Shown: one piece after another, positions 7,901-15,047 of the stretch
How the letters are laid out: each line of letters opens with the position of its first letter
Position numbering within the stretch: position 1 is the first letter of the stretch
Source of the DNA: Clostridiales bacterium
GTDB lineage: Bacteria > Bacillota > Clostridia > Saccharofermentanales > Saccharofermentanaceae
Assembly (NCBI GenBank): GCA_017961235.1
Contig: JAGCXQ010000033.1
Span: 1-32,984, forward strand
DNA: 32,984 nt
Direction of reading: 5' to 3'
Translations under genes and position numbers: made by a program
The notes under the pieces: model-generated
Databases searched by the model: none
What the model saw: only the letters and a program-made list of their open reading frames with translations
What the model was told of the DNA's origin: nothing

Positions 7901-8467
7901 ATGGCAGGTTACAGAAAATTAGGAAGAGTTAGCAATCAGCGTATTGCAATTTTAAGAAATCTGGCAACATCCCTTGTTGTTTGCCCGGTAAAAGAAGACG
8001 GAAAGGCACTTTCCGAGAACAGAAAGCACGTGGTAACAACACTGGCACGTGCCAAGGAAGTTTCTAAGATCATGGATAAGCTGATCGCAGATGCCATTCG
8101 TGAAAAGGATAACTTCACAACAAAAGAAGTTACTGTTTCCACAGCTAAGCTTGACAGCAAGGGCATGAAGGTCCTGGTTTCCAAGACTTCCAAGAACGGC
8201 AAGAAGTACGAGGTCGTTGACCGTGAAGTCTCTAAGAAGACTGTTCAGGTTGATGCTCCTTCCCGTCTCGCAGCAAGAAAGAACGCTGCTTACTGGCTCA
8301 GAAAGAGTCACGATGCTGAGGGTCACGCTGTTGATCCGGTAAACATCCTCTACGATGAGATCGCACCGGCTCTCATCAACCATAAGGGTGGTTACACCAA
8401 GATCGTGAAGCTCGGCGCTCGTCGCGGTGACGCTTCTGAGATGGCTCTCCTCACATTCGCTGAGTAA
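7901..8467 (+). CDS. rplQ: 50S ribosomal protein L17, with unusual insertions
   Basis: L17 is a large-subunit protein near the exit tunnel. The family core is clear: RKLGRVSNQRIAILRNLATS at the N-terminus, VVTTLARAKEV in the middle, and ILYDEIAPALINHKGGYTKI followed by KLGARRGDASEMALLTF at the end. The product is 188 residues, whereas bacterial L17 is usually about 113-135. Extra sequence lies at about residues 28-42 and, mainly, residues 68-118, which are rich in Lys, Val, Thr and Ser. The frame is intact and the ends are normal, so this is an insertion and not a misread start. AGGAGG precedes the ATG, and a terminator follows. Confidence 0.95.
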   Translation: MAGYRKLGRVSNQRIAILRNLATSLVVCPVKEDGKALSENRKHVVTTLARAKEVSKIMDKLIADAIREKDNFTTKEVTVSTAKLDSKGMKVLVSKTSKNGKKYEVVDREVSKKTVQVDAPSRLAARKNAAYWLRKSHDAEGHAVDPVNILYDEIAPALINHKGGYTKIVKLGARRGDASEMALLTFAE

Positions 8468-8498
8468 GAAGCCCAAGAAAATCTTGAGATGATTTAAG

Positions 8499-8534
8499 GT
8501 GACGGATGGGCAGGTTCCCTTCCGTCACTTTCTA
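8499..8534 (+). terminator. Intrinsic terminator after rplQ
   Basis: GTGACGGA at 8499-8506 pairs with TCCGTCAC at 8521-8528. The stem extends inward by GGG/CCC past one T-T mismatch, around a 6-nt loop, and is followed by a T-rich stretch (TTTCTATATT). It closes the ribosomal operon. Confidence 0.7.
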
Positions 8535-8564
8535 TATTATGAAAAACACGGAGATGAATGAAGC

Positions 8565-10364
8565 ATGGATCCCAATTCAAGAGACATTGCGGAATATGAA
8601 CAGGCGGTACAGGCAGAAGATATTCTGTTCTCTTACGCGACGAATTCCGGACAGAATGTCGTGGCGGTGAACCATGTTTCTTTATCTGTCGAAAAGGGCG
8701 GTTATCTCGCCATCTTAGGCAGAAACGGCTCCGGTAAATCCACGCTTGCGAAGATGATCAATCTTCTGGAAGTCCCGGATAAAGGCAAACTGTCCGTCTT
8801 TGAACTGGATGCAGGAAAGGATGAAAACTTCTGGAAGATCCGCTCGCACTGCGGCATGGTATTTCAGAATCCGGACAACCAGATCGTCGGAACGACGGTC
8901 GAAGAGGATGTCGCCTTCGGACCGGAGAATCTCTCCGTGCCACTTCCGGAACTTGCGCAGCGTGTGGAAAAAGCACTGGGCTATGTCGGCCTTCTGGAAA
9001 AGGCGGAGAAACAGCCGTCCTCGCTGTCCGGCGGACAGAAACAGAAACTGGCGATCGCAGGCGTACTGGCGATGGAGCCACAGCTCCTTATCCTCGATGA
9101 GAGTACATCTATGCTCGACCCGAAGGCCAGGGATGAGTTCCTGCATCTGGTACGAAGGATGCGTCAGGATAAGAAGATCACAGTCATCCACATCACCCAT
9201 GATATGCACGAAGCCTATCTGGCCGAGCGCGTGATCGTGCTCGAAAAGGGAAAGATGCGCCTAAGCGGAACCCCGTCAGAGGTCTTCTCCCAGGTGGAGA
9301 CGATCCGTTCCCTGGGACTCGAGCTCCCGAAGTGGGCGGAACTGCTGTGTGAAGTTGCAAGACTCTGCGGTGTTACTCCCGATCAGAGTGATTTTACCTC
9401 GGAAGAAAATGCGGTAAGAAAGATCTGCGAGATCGTGAAAACGAAGAAGGCGGATCCGGAAAAAAGAGAAGAAAAGCCTGCGCGTGAGGTATCGGATCAG
9501 GTAGTCCTTCGTGTCAGCAATCTTTCTCACAGATATGAAAAGAAAGAAAAGAATGCACTCTCGAACGTCTCTTTTGATGTCCGAAAAGGCGAGATCGTCA
9601 CAGTCATCGGCCATAGCGGCTCCGGAAAGACGACCCTGATCTCGCATCTGAACGGTATCCTCCGTCCGCTCGAAGGATCCGTGGAAGTCTGGAACGAAGA
9701 AGATAAGAAATATCTTTCCACAGACAAGAATAAGGAGATCAAGATGATCCGCCGGCACGTGGGACTCCTGTTCCAGTACCCGGAGTATCAGCTCTTCGAG
9801 GAAACGGTCGAGAAAGATATCCAGTTCGGACCGAAGAAGATGGGCTATGACGAGGAGACCTGCAAGAAGCTGACAAAAGAAGCACTGCCTCTGGTAGGCC
9901 TTACGGAGGATATCTTAAAGAGATCTCCGTTCGAACTGTCCGGCGGACAGAAGCGAAGAGTTGCATTTGCCGGTATCCTGGCGATGGATCCGGATGTGCT
10001 TATCCTCGATGAACCGGCTGCGGGACTTGATCCTGCCGGCCAAAAGGAGATCTTCGGTTATATTGAGACATTACGTGCCCGCGGTAAATCGATCGTGCTC
10101 GTTTCCCATGATATGGACGAGGCTGCAAGGATTGCGGACCGTGTCCTGGTCCTGAAAAAAGGCGAACAGGTATTCTTCGGAAAACCGAAGGATCTCTTCT
10201 CCGAAGGTTCCGACTATATCAGCATGCGGCTGGACCGCCCGTGCCTGATGCAGACACTGCACGAACTGAAAAAAGAACTGCCGTATGTGGATGAAGTGCT
10301 TTTCGATGTGAAAGAAGCGGCGCAGTCAGTCGTATATGGAAATGACGGGGAGGTGAACATCTAA
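8565..10364 (+). CDS. Fused ECF transporter ATPases EcfA1-EcfA2
   Basis: The 599-residue product contains two complete ABC ATPase domains in one chain. The first has Walker A GRNGSGKST at 52-60, signature LSGGQ at 154-158 and Walker B LLILDES at 174-180, followed by the EcfA1-like SMLDP. The second has Walker A GHSGSGKTT at 349-357, LSGGQ at about 458 and LILDEPAAGLDP around 479-490, which is EcfA2-like. A charged linker spans about residues 255-315. In most Bacillota these are two adjacent genes after rplQ. Here the frame is continuous, so the ATPase heterodimer would be one polypeptide. It energises group II ECF vitamin/metal importers with EcfT, encoded 1 base downstream. The substrate is set by S components that are not in this window. 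Confidence 0.93.
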   Translation: MDPNSRDIAEYEQAVQAEDILFSYATNSGQNVVAVNHVSLSVEKGGYLAILGRNGSGKSTLAKMINLLEVPDKGKLSVFELDAGKDENFWKIRSHCGMVFQNPDNQIVGTTVEEDVAFGPENLSVPLPELAQRVEKALGYVGLLEKAEKQPSSLSGGQKQKLAIAGVLAMEPQLLILDESTSMLDPKARDEFLHLVRRMRQDKKITVIHITHDMHEAYLAERVIVLEKGKMRLSGTPSEVFSQVETIRSLGLELPKWAELLCEVARLCGVTPDQSDFTSEENAVRKICEIVKTKKADPEKREEKPAREVSDQVVLRVSNLSHRYEKKEKNALSNVSFDVRKGEIVTVIGHSGSGKTTLISHLNGILRPLEGSVEVWNEEDKKYLSTDKNKEIKMIRRHVGLLFQYPEYQLFEETVEKDIQFGPKKMGYDEETCKKLTKEALPLVGLTEDILKRSPFELSGGQKRRVAFAGILAMDPDVLILDEPAAGLDPAGQKEIFGYIETLRARGKSIVLVSHDMDEAARIADRVLVLKKGEQVFFGKPKDLFSEGSDYISMRLDRPCLMQTLHELKKELPYVDEVLFDVKEAAQSVVYGNDGEVNI

Positions 10365-10365
10365 G

Positions 10366-11178
10366 ATGAAAGATGTTTCGATCGGCCGTTATGTCCAGGG
10401 GGAGTCGGTCCTCCACCGTCTCGACCCGCGATGCAAGATACTGCTTTTCATTCTTTATATGGTCACGATCTTCCTGGCGCACTCGGCGCTCGCGATGGTG
10501 GCGACGCTGGGCGTGATACTGTTCCTGACACTTCTGTCGCAGGTCAATCCGGTGGAGATCTTAAAGTCCCTGAAGCCTATCCTGTTCATCATGATATTTA
10601 TCTTCGTGATCAATATCCTGACGATACGGTCAGGGGATACGCTATGGAGCTGGTGGGCCATCAAGATCACGACGGGAGGTCTGAAAAAGGCGATATTCAT
10701 GGCAGTACGCCTGGTGTTCCTGATCGTGGCAACAAGTATCCTTCTATCCCTTACCACGACGCCGCTGAAACTGGCGGATGCGATGGAATCCCTCGGATCC
10801 CCGCTGAAGGTGATCAAGGTCCCGGTAAGTGAGATGGCGATGACGATCTCGATCGCACTGCGTTTTATCCCGACACTGGTGGAAGAGACGGATAAGATCA
10901 TGAAAGCCCAGTCATCACGAGGCGCAGAGTATGACACGGGAAACATATTCCAGCGCGCCAAAGGATATGTGGCGGTGCTGGTACCGCTGTTTGTAAGTGC
11001 TTTTAAAAGAGCGGAAGAACTGGCAGTGGCAATGGACGCCAGATGCTACCAGGGAGGAAAGGGAAAGACCAAGCTCCATCCGCTCCGCCTGAAAGGGTCG
11101 GATGTTCTGTGGACACTTATTCTTGTCGTAGTGGCATTTATTCCGCTGGCGGTAGATTTATTGCAGAATTTGAAGTAA
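10366..11178 (+). CDS. ecfT: ECF transporter transmembrane subunit EcfT
   Basis: EcfT is the membrane scaffold that couples ATP hydrolysis by the EcfA domains to exchangeable substrate-binding S components. The 270-residue product has several hydrophobic segments (about 27-55, 70-88, 107-130 and 247-266). Two cytoplasmic coupling-helix motifs are present: SRG at 184-186 in KAQSSRGAEYD and ARC at 225-227 in AVAMDARCY. The N-terminal segment SVLHRLDPRCKI is also typical. The ATG lies 1 base after the ecfA fusion stop, so translation is probably coupled and the subunits are made together. Confidence 0.95.
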   Translation: MKDVSIGRYVQGESVLHRLDPRCKILLFILYMVTIFLAHSALAMVATLGVILFLTLLSQVNPVEILKSLKPILFIMIFIFVINILTIRSGDTLWSWWAIKITTGGLKKAIFMAVRLVFLIVATSILLSLTTTPLKLADAMESLGSPLKVIKVPVSEMAMTISIALRFIPTLVEETDKIMKAQSSRGAEYDTGNIFQRAKGYVAVLVPLFVSAFKRAEELAVAMDARCYQGGKGKTKLHPLRLKGSDVLWTLILVVVAFIPLAVDLLQNLK

Positions 11179-11263
11179 AATGATTCGCGCATGACGCGTG
11201 ATTCCGGAGGAAGGGATCCGGATTAAACAGACAGATGATTTTCAAAGATGAGGAGAGTTTGAA

Positions 11264-12241
11264 ATGGCTTATTATGTAGGAATCGATCTTGGCGGCACAA
11301 ACATCAAAGCCGGTGTAGTATCGGATAAGGGTGAGCTTCTGAACAAGGTCAGCATCAAGACGAATGCGGACCGTCCGATGGAAGACATCATCACAGACAT
11401 GGGAAAACTGGCAAAACAGGCGATCGAAGAGTCCGGCATCGCTGAGTCCGACGTATCCGCGATCGGCATCGGTTCCCCGGGAACACCGGACAACAAGGCA
11501 GGTACACTGGTCTATGCGACCAACCTTCCATTCGTCAATGCACCGATGAGAAAGATCATCCGTTCCGTGATCGATCTTCCCGTATATATCGACAATGACG
11601 CAAACTGCGCAGCTATGGCAGAGAGCGTATCCGGCGCGGCAGCTGATGTTGCCGATTCCGTAACGATCACGCTCGGCACCGGTATCGGATGCGGCGTTAT
11701 CGTCAACAACAGAATCTTCTCCGGATTCAACCAGGCAGGTTCTGAATTCGGTCACCACGTTATCATGGTCAACGGCCAGCAGTGCTCCTGCGGAAGAAAA
11801 GGATGCTTCGAGGCATACGGCTCCGCATCTGCTCTGGCACGTATCACAGAAGAAGCAGCGGCAGCAAACCCGACATCCATCCTCGGCAAGCTTATCGAGG
11901 AAAACGGCGGTCATGCAAATGCAAGAATCGCTTTTGACGGCATGAGAGCCGGCGACGACGTTTCTGCAAACGTTGTTGATACATATATCGACTATCTCTC
12001 TGAAGGTCTGGCAAATGCGATCAATACCTTCATGCCGGAAGTACTCCTGATCGGCGGCGGTGTCTGCAACGAAGGCGATCCGCTGATGATCCCGCTTCGC
12101 GAAAAGACCCTGAACAAGCCGTTCTTCGGCCCAGGCGTAAGAAAGACCGAGATCCGTGTTGCCAAGATGGGCAATGATGCAGGTATTGTCGGAGCTGCCA
12201 TGATGGGTAAGGCCTGCTTCGACGACAAGATCCAGGGATAA
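11264..12241 (+). CDS. glcK: ROK-family glucokinase
   Basis: This cytoplasmic kinase probably phosphorylates glucose with ATP to glucose 6-phosphate. The 325-residue product shows the N-terminal phosphate-binding motif VGIDLGGTNIKAGVV (residues 5-19), the catalytic aspartate region YIDNDANCAA, and TLGTGIGCGVI. The ROK zinc signature is present, with a histidine in EFGHHVIM and cysteines 174, 176 and 181 in CSCGRKGC followed by FEAYGSA. Together these favour a glucokinase over a ROK transcriptional repressor, since no DNA-binding domain is present. The exact sugar is inferred from family. Glucose 6-phosphate would be the substrate for the phosphoglucomutase encoded downstream. truA follows after 5 bases. 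Confidence 0.9.
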   Translation: MAYYVGIDLGGTNIKAGVVSDKGELLNKVSIKTNADRPMEDIITDMGKLAKQAIEESGIAESDVSAIGIGSPGTPDNKAGTLVYATNLPFVNAPMRKIIRSVIDLPVYIDNDANCAAMAESVSGAAADVADSVTITLGTGIGCGVIVNNRIFSGFNQAGSEFGHHVIMVNGQQCSCGRKGCFEAYGSASALARITEEAAAANPTSILGKLIEENGGHANARIAFDGMRAGDDVSANVVDTYIDYLSEGLANAINTFMPEVLLIGGGVCNEGDPLMIPLREKTLNKPFFGPGVRKTEIRVAKMGNDAGIVGAAMMGKACFDDKIQG

Positions 12242-12246
12242 TAAAA

Positions 12247-13035
12247 ATGGGTGAGGAAGGCAGAAATACTGCGGATATCCGCATCGCTTTACTCACAGAA
12301 TATGACGGAACTGACTTTGTCGGTTTCCAAAGGCAGGATAACGGGCGCTCCGTACAGCAGACACTGGAAGAAGCAGTGGAGAAGGTGTACGGGCGCTTTT
12401 GCCGTATATACGGGTGCAGCCGGACCGACTCCGGCGTGCATGCCAGAGGCCATGTCTCCCATGTGGATGTGCCGTTTTCCATTCCGGTGGAGAAGATCCC
12501 GCTCGCGCTGAATGCCGTACTCGACGACGATCTCGTTGTGCTCTCGGCAAAAGAAATGACTGAAGAATTTCACGCAAGATTTAACAGCAAGGGAAAGCGC
12601 TACTGCTACCGCGTGAGAAACGCGAAAGTGCCGTCGGCGATCGACCGGAGGACCGAGGCATTTGTTCCCGGGATCCTGGATGTAGAGGCGATGGATGATG
12701 CGGCAAAAGCATTCATCGGAACGCACGATTTCAGTGCTTTTCGCGCACAGGGAGGACCGGACATCACCCCGGTCCGCACGATGAAGAATGTCTATGTACG
12801 ACGGGCAGAGGGAGATCCGGACCTGATCGAGATCACGGTCATCGGCGAATCCTTCTTATATAATATGGTCCGCATTATGGCGGGAACACTCGTCTATGTC
12901 GGGCAGGGCAAGATGACAAAGGCCGAGATCGAGAAGCTCCTGACTGGCGAAGGCGTCCGGAAAGAAGCCGGGAAGACTATGCCGGCAAAAGGACTTACCC
13001 TGGAAGAAGTGTTCTACGAGGATCTCATCTGGTAA
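12247..13035 (+). CDS. truA: tRNA pseudouridine synthase A
   Basis: TruA isomerises uridines 38-40 in the tRNA anticodon stem-loop to pseudouridine. The 262-residue product has the catalytic segment YGCSRTDSGVHARGHVSHVD with Asp61 as nucleophile, the N-terminal YDGTDFVGFQRQ, and the C-terminal domain with HDFSAFRAQGG and FLYNMVRIMAGTLV. Length is normal. The start at 12247 lies 5 bases after glcK with only a weak ribosome-binding site, suggesting coupling. A repeat-bearing terminator hairpin begins 4 bases after the stop. Confidence 0.96.
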   Translation: MGEEGRNTADIRIALLTEYDGTDFVGFQRQDNGRSVQQTLEEAVEKVYGRFCRIYGCSRTDSGVHARGHVSHVDVPFSIPVEKIPLALNAVLDDDLVVLSAKEMTEEFHARFNSKGKRYCYRVRNAKVPSAIDRRTEAFVPGILDVEAMDDAAKAFIGTHDFSAFRAQGGPDITPVRTMKNVYVRRAEGDPDLIEITVIGESFLYNMVRIMAGTLVYVGQGKMTKAEIEKLLTGEGVRKEAGKTMPAKGLTLEEVFYEDLIW

Positions 13036-13039
13036 TATA

Positions 13040-13117
13040 ATTGCGCAGAATAAAAGTCCCGTCGCTGGTCCTCGGCTTCGCCTGCGGAATCGCTCCGGGA
13101 CTTTTTTCATGCGCAAT
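13040..13117 (+). terminator. Terminator hairpin after truA (repeat copy E1)
   Basis: AAAAGTCCCG at 13052-13061 pairs perfectly with CGGGACTTTT at 13096-13105. GAA/TTC and ATTGCGCA/TGCGCAAT (13040-13047 with 13110-13117) extend the stem past single-base bulges to about 21 bp. The 3' arm holds six T at 13102-13107, giving terminator character after truA. The 34-nt interior (13062-13095) is a copy of the core repeat shared with the hairpins at 13739-13810 and 13854-13946. Confidence 0.8.
13062..13095 (+). repeat. Core repeat, copy E1
   Basis: The 34-nt core reads TCGCTGGTCCTCGGC, TTC, then GCCTGCGGAATCGCTC. GGC and GCC form an apical stem and TCC/GGA a lower stem, with a U-C mismatch and a bulged U between. 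The inverted copy at 13881-13916 is identical except for two extra T in the apical loop. The copy at 13755-13794 shares GCTGGTCCTCGG and CCTGCGGA. Confidence 0.85.
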
Positions 13118-13154
13118 ATTGCTTTTGTACGTGAAATCCTCGTTGAAAGGATTC

Positions 13155-13183
13155 TTGCAAATTAGGTGCTTTTCCCGTACTAT
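13155..13183 (+). promoter_or_regulatory. Candidate promoter for the cyclophilin gene
   Basis: TTGCAA at 13155-13160 and TACTAT at 13178-13183 are spaced by 17 bases. The start point would be near 13190, about 49 bases before the ATG. Each box matches the sigma-A consensus at four of six positions, so this is plausible but not strong. The terminator after truA makes a separate promoter likely. Confidence 0.45.
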
Positions 13184-13238
13184 CAAGGGAGTGATCCTTG
13201 CGATTAAGATATCAGACAACAGTGAAGGAGAATTCAAA

Positions 13239-13724
13239 ATGGCGAATCCTATTGTTACTATTGAGATGGAAAATGGCGGCATCATGAAGCTGGAGCTGTA
13301 TCCGGATGTGGCGCCGATCAGCGTACAGAATTTTATCGATCTGGCGGAGAAAGGCTTCTATGACGGCCTGATCTTCCACCGTGTCATCTCCGGATTTATG
13401 ATCCAGGGCGGTGATCCGACAGGCACAGGTATGGGCGGCCCGGGTCATCACATCAAGGGTGAATTCAGAGCAAATGGTGTTGAGAACAACCTGTCCCATG
13501 AGCGCGGAGTACTCTCCATGGCACGTGCCGGAGATCCGAACTCGGCAGGCTCCCAGTTCTTCATCATGCATGAGGACGGCCCGTTCCTCGACGGCAACTA
13601 TGCTGCATTCGGTAAGATCATCGAAGGCATCGAAGTCGTTGATCAGATCGCTGCTACACCGACTGACCGCGCTGACAGACCGCTGCAGGAGCAGAAGATG
13701 AAAAAGGTCACCGTCGCTCGCTGA
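13239..13724 (+). CDS. Peptidyl-prolyl cis-trans isomerase, cyclophilin type
   Basis: Cyclophilins speed cis-trans isomerisation of X-Pro bonds during folding. The 161-residue product has FHRVISGFMIQGGDPTGTGM (Phe46, Arg48 and Gln55 in the active site), GVLSMARAGDPNSAGSQFFI and LDGNYAAFGKIIEG. There is no signal peptide, so it should be cytoplasmic. The position of the usual cyclosporin-contact Trp is occupied by Leu117, common in bacterial forms. The start at 13239 is chosen because AAGGAG precedes it and the protein then begins directly with the beta strand NPIVTIEMENGG. The frame stays open upstream but runs into the truA terminator. Confidence 0.94.
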   Translation: MANPIVTIEMENGGIMKLELYPDVAPISVQNFIDLAEKGFYDGLIFHRVISGFMIQGGDPTGTGMGGPGHHIKGEFRANGVENNLSHERGVLSMARAGDPNSAGSQFFIMHEDGPFLDGNYAAFGKIIEGIEVVDQIAATPTDRADRPLQEQKMKKVTVAR

Positions 13725-13738
13725 TCATTAGTATTGTC

Positions 13739-13810
13739 GCAAGAAAAAACCTTCTCGCGCTGGTCCTCGGGCTAAAGCCCTGCGGAGGCGTGTCGAAGGT
13801 TTTTTCTTGC
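13739..13810 (+). terminator. Terminator hairpin after the cyclophilin gene (repeat copy E2)
   Basis: Bases 13739-13754 (GCAAGAAAAAACCTTC) pair perfectly with 13795-13810 as a 16-bp stem whose 3' arm contains six T. It begins 15 bases after the stop. The 40-nt loop region (13755-13794) is the second copy of the core repeat. The outer arms differ from those of the other two copies. Confidence 0.8.
13755..13794 (+). repeat. Core repeat, copy E2
   Basis: This 40-nt core shares GCTGGTCCTCGG and CCTGCGGA with the other copies. Its apical stem is one base pair longer, GGGC paired with GCCC around TAAA, compared with GGC/GCC in the others. Both sides of the stem changed together. The right flank (GGCGTGTC) differs from the AATCGCTC of the other two copies. 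Confidence 0.8.
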
Positions 13811-13853
13811 TTGCGCGTAGGATAAAAGAGTTAGCGAGAATAAAGCTGTGCGG

Positions 13854-13946
13854 GGTAATTCGCAACAGAATAAAGCTCCGGAGCGATTCCGCAGGCGAAA
13901 AGCCGAGGACCAGCGACGGAGCTTTGATTCTGTTTTGCGAATTACC
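13854..13946 (-). terminator. Long hairpin after the minus-strand glycosyltransferase (repeat copy E3)
   Basis: The arms are 13854-13880 and 13917-13946. Read on the minus strand they pair as GGTAATTCGCAA, CAGAAT and AAAGCTCCG, interrupted by a 2-nt bulge and a 1-nt bulge, about 27 bp in all. The hairpin begins 7 bases after the minus-strand stop codon at 13954-13956. The 3' arm has only short T-runs, so termination strength is uncertain. The loop is the third core repeat, inverted relative to E1 and E2. Confidence 0.65.
13881..13916 (-). repeat. Core repeat, copy E3 (inverted)
   Basis: On the minus strand the 36-nt core reads TCGCTGGTCCTCGGC, TTTTC, GCCTGCGGAATCGCTC. This is identical to copy E1 at 13062-13095 apart from the loop length (TTTTC compared with TTC). 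It follows the orientation of the gene it terminates. Confidence 0.85.
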
Positions 13947-13953
13947 TGAGACG

Positions 13954-14904
<951 letters not shown>

Positions 14905-14989
14905 AATCCACCTCATCAACTATTTCCAAACTATATATTCAGTATACTACATTAAAAGGTCAAAAAGCACAGATTCAAACGTAAACCTT

Positions 14990-15017
14990 TTGGAAACAGG
15001 GCGTTTTGTGATACGAT
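14990..15017 (+). promoter_or_regulatory. Candidate promoter for the yfhO-yfhO-pgcA operon
   Basis: TTGGAA at 14990-14995 and TACGAT at 15012-15017 are separated by 16 bases. TG at 15009-15010 sits one base before the -10, giving an extended -10 form. The start would be near 15024, just before the GGGGAGG ribosome-binding site of the first yfhO gene. This 143-bp gap separates divergent genes, so a second promoter for the minus-strand gene is expected, but none was clear. Confidence 0.45.
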
Positions 15018-15047
15018 ACGAGTGTATGTATAAGGGGAGGTTGGATC

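Noticed and set aside
11179..11263. Short inverted TCCGGA motifs between ecfT and glcK
   Set aside because: The stems are only 4-6 bp with no T-run, so they are too weak to call a terminator or operator.
13041..13238. N-terminal extension of the cyclophilin reading upstream, resembling a membrane helix
   Set aside because: It would translate through the truA terminator hairpin. AAGGAG before the ATG at 13239 and the normal cyclophilin length favour the short form.
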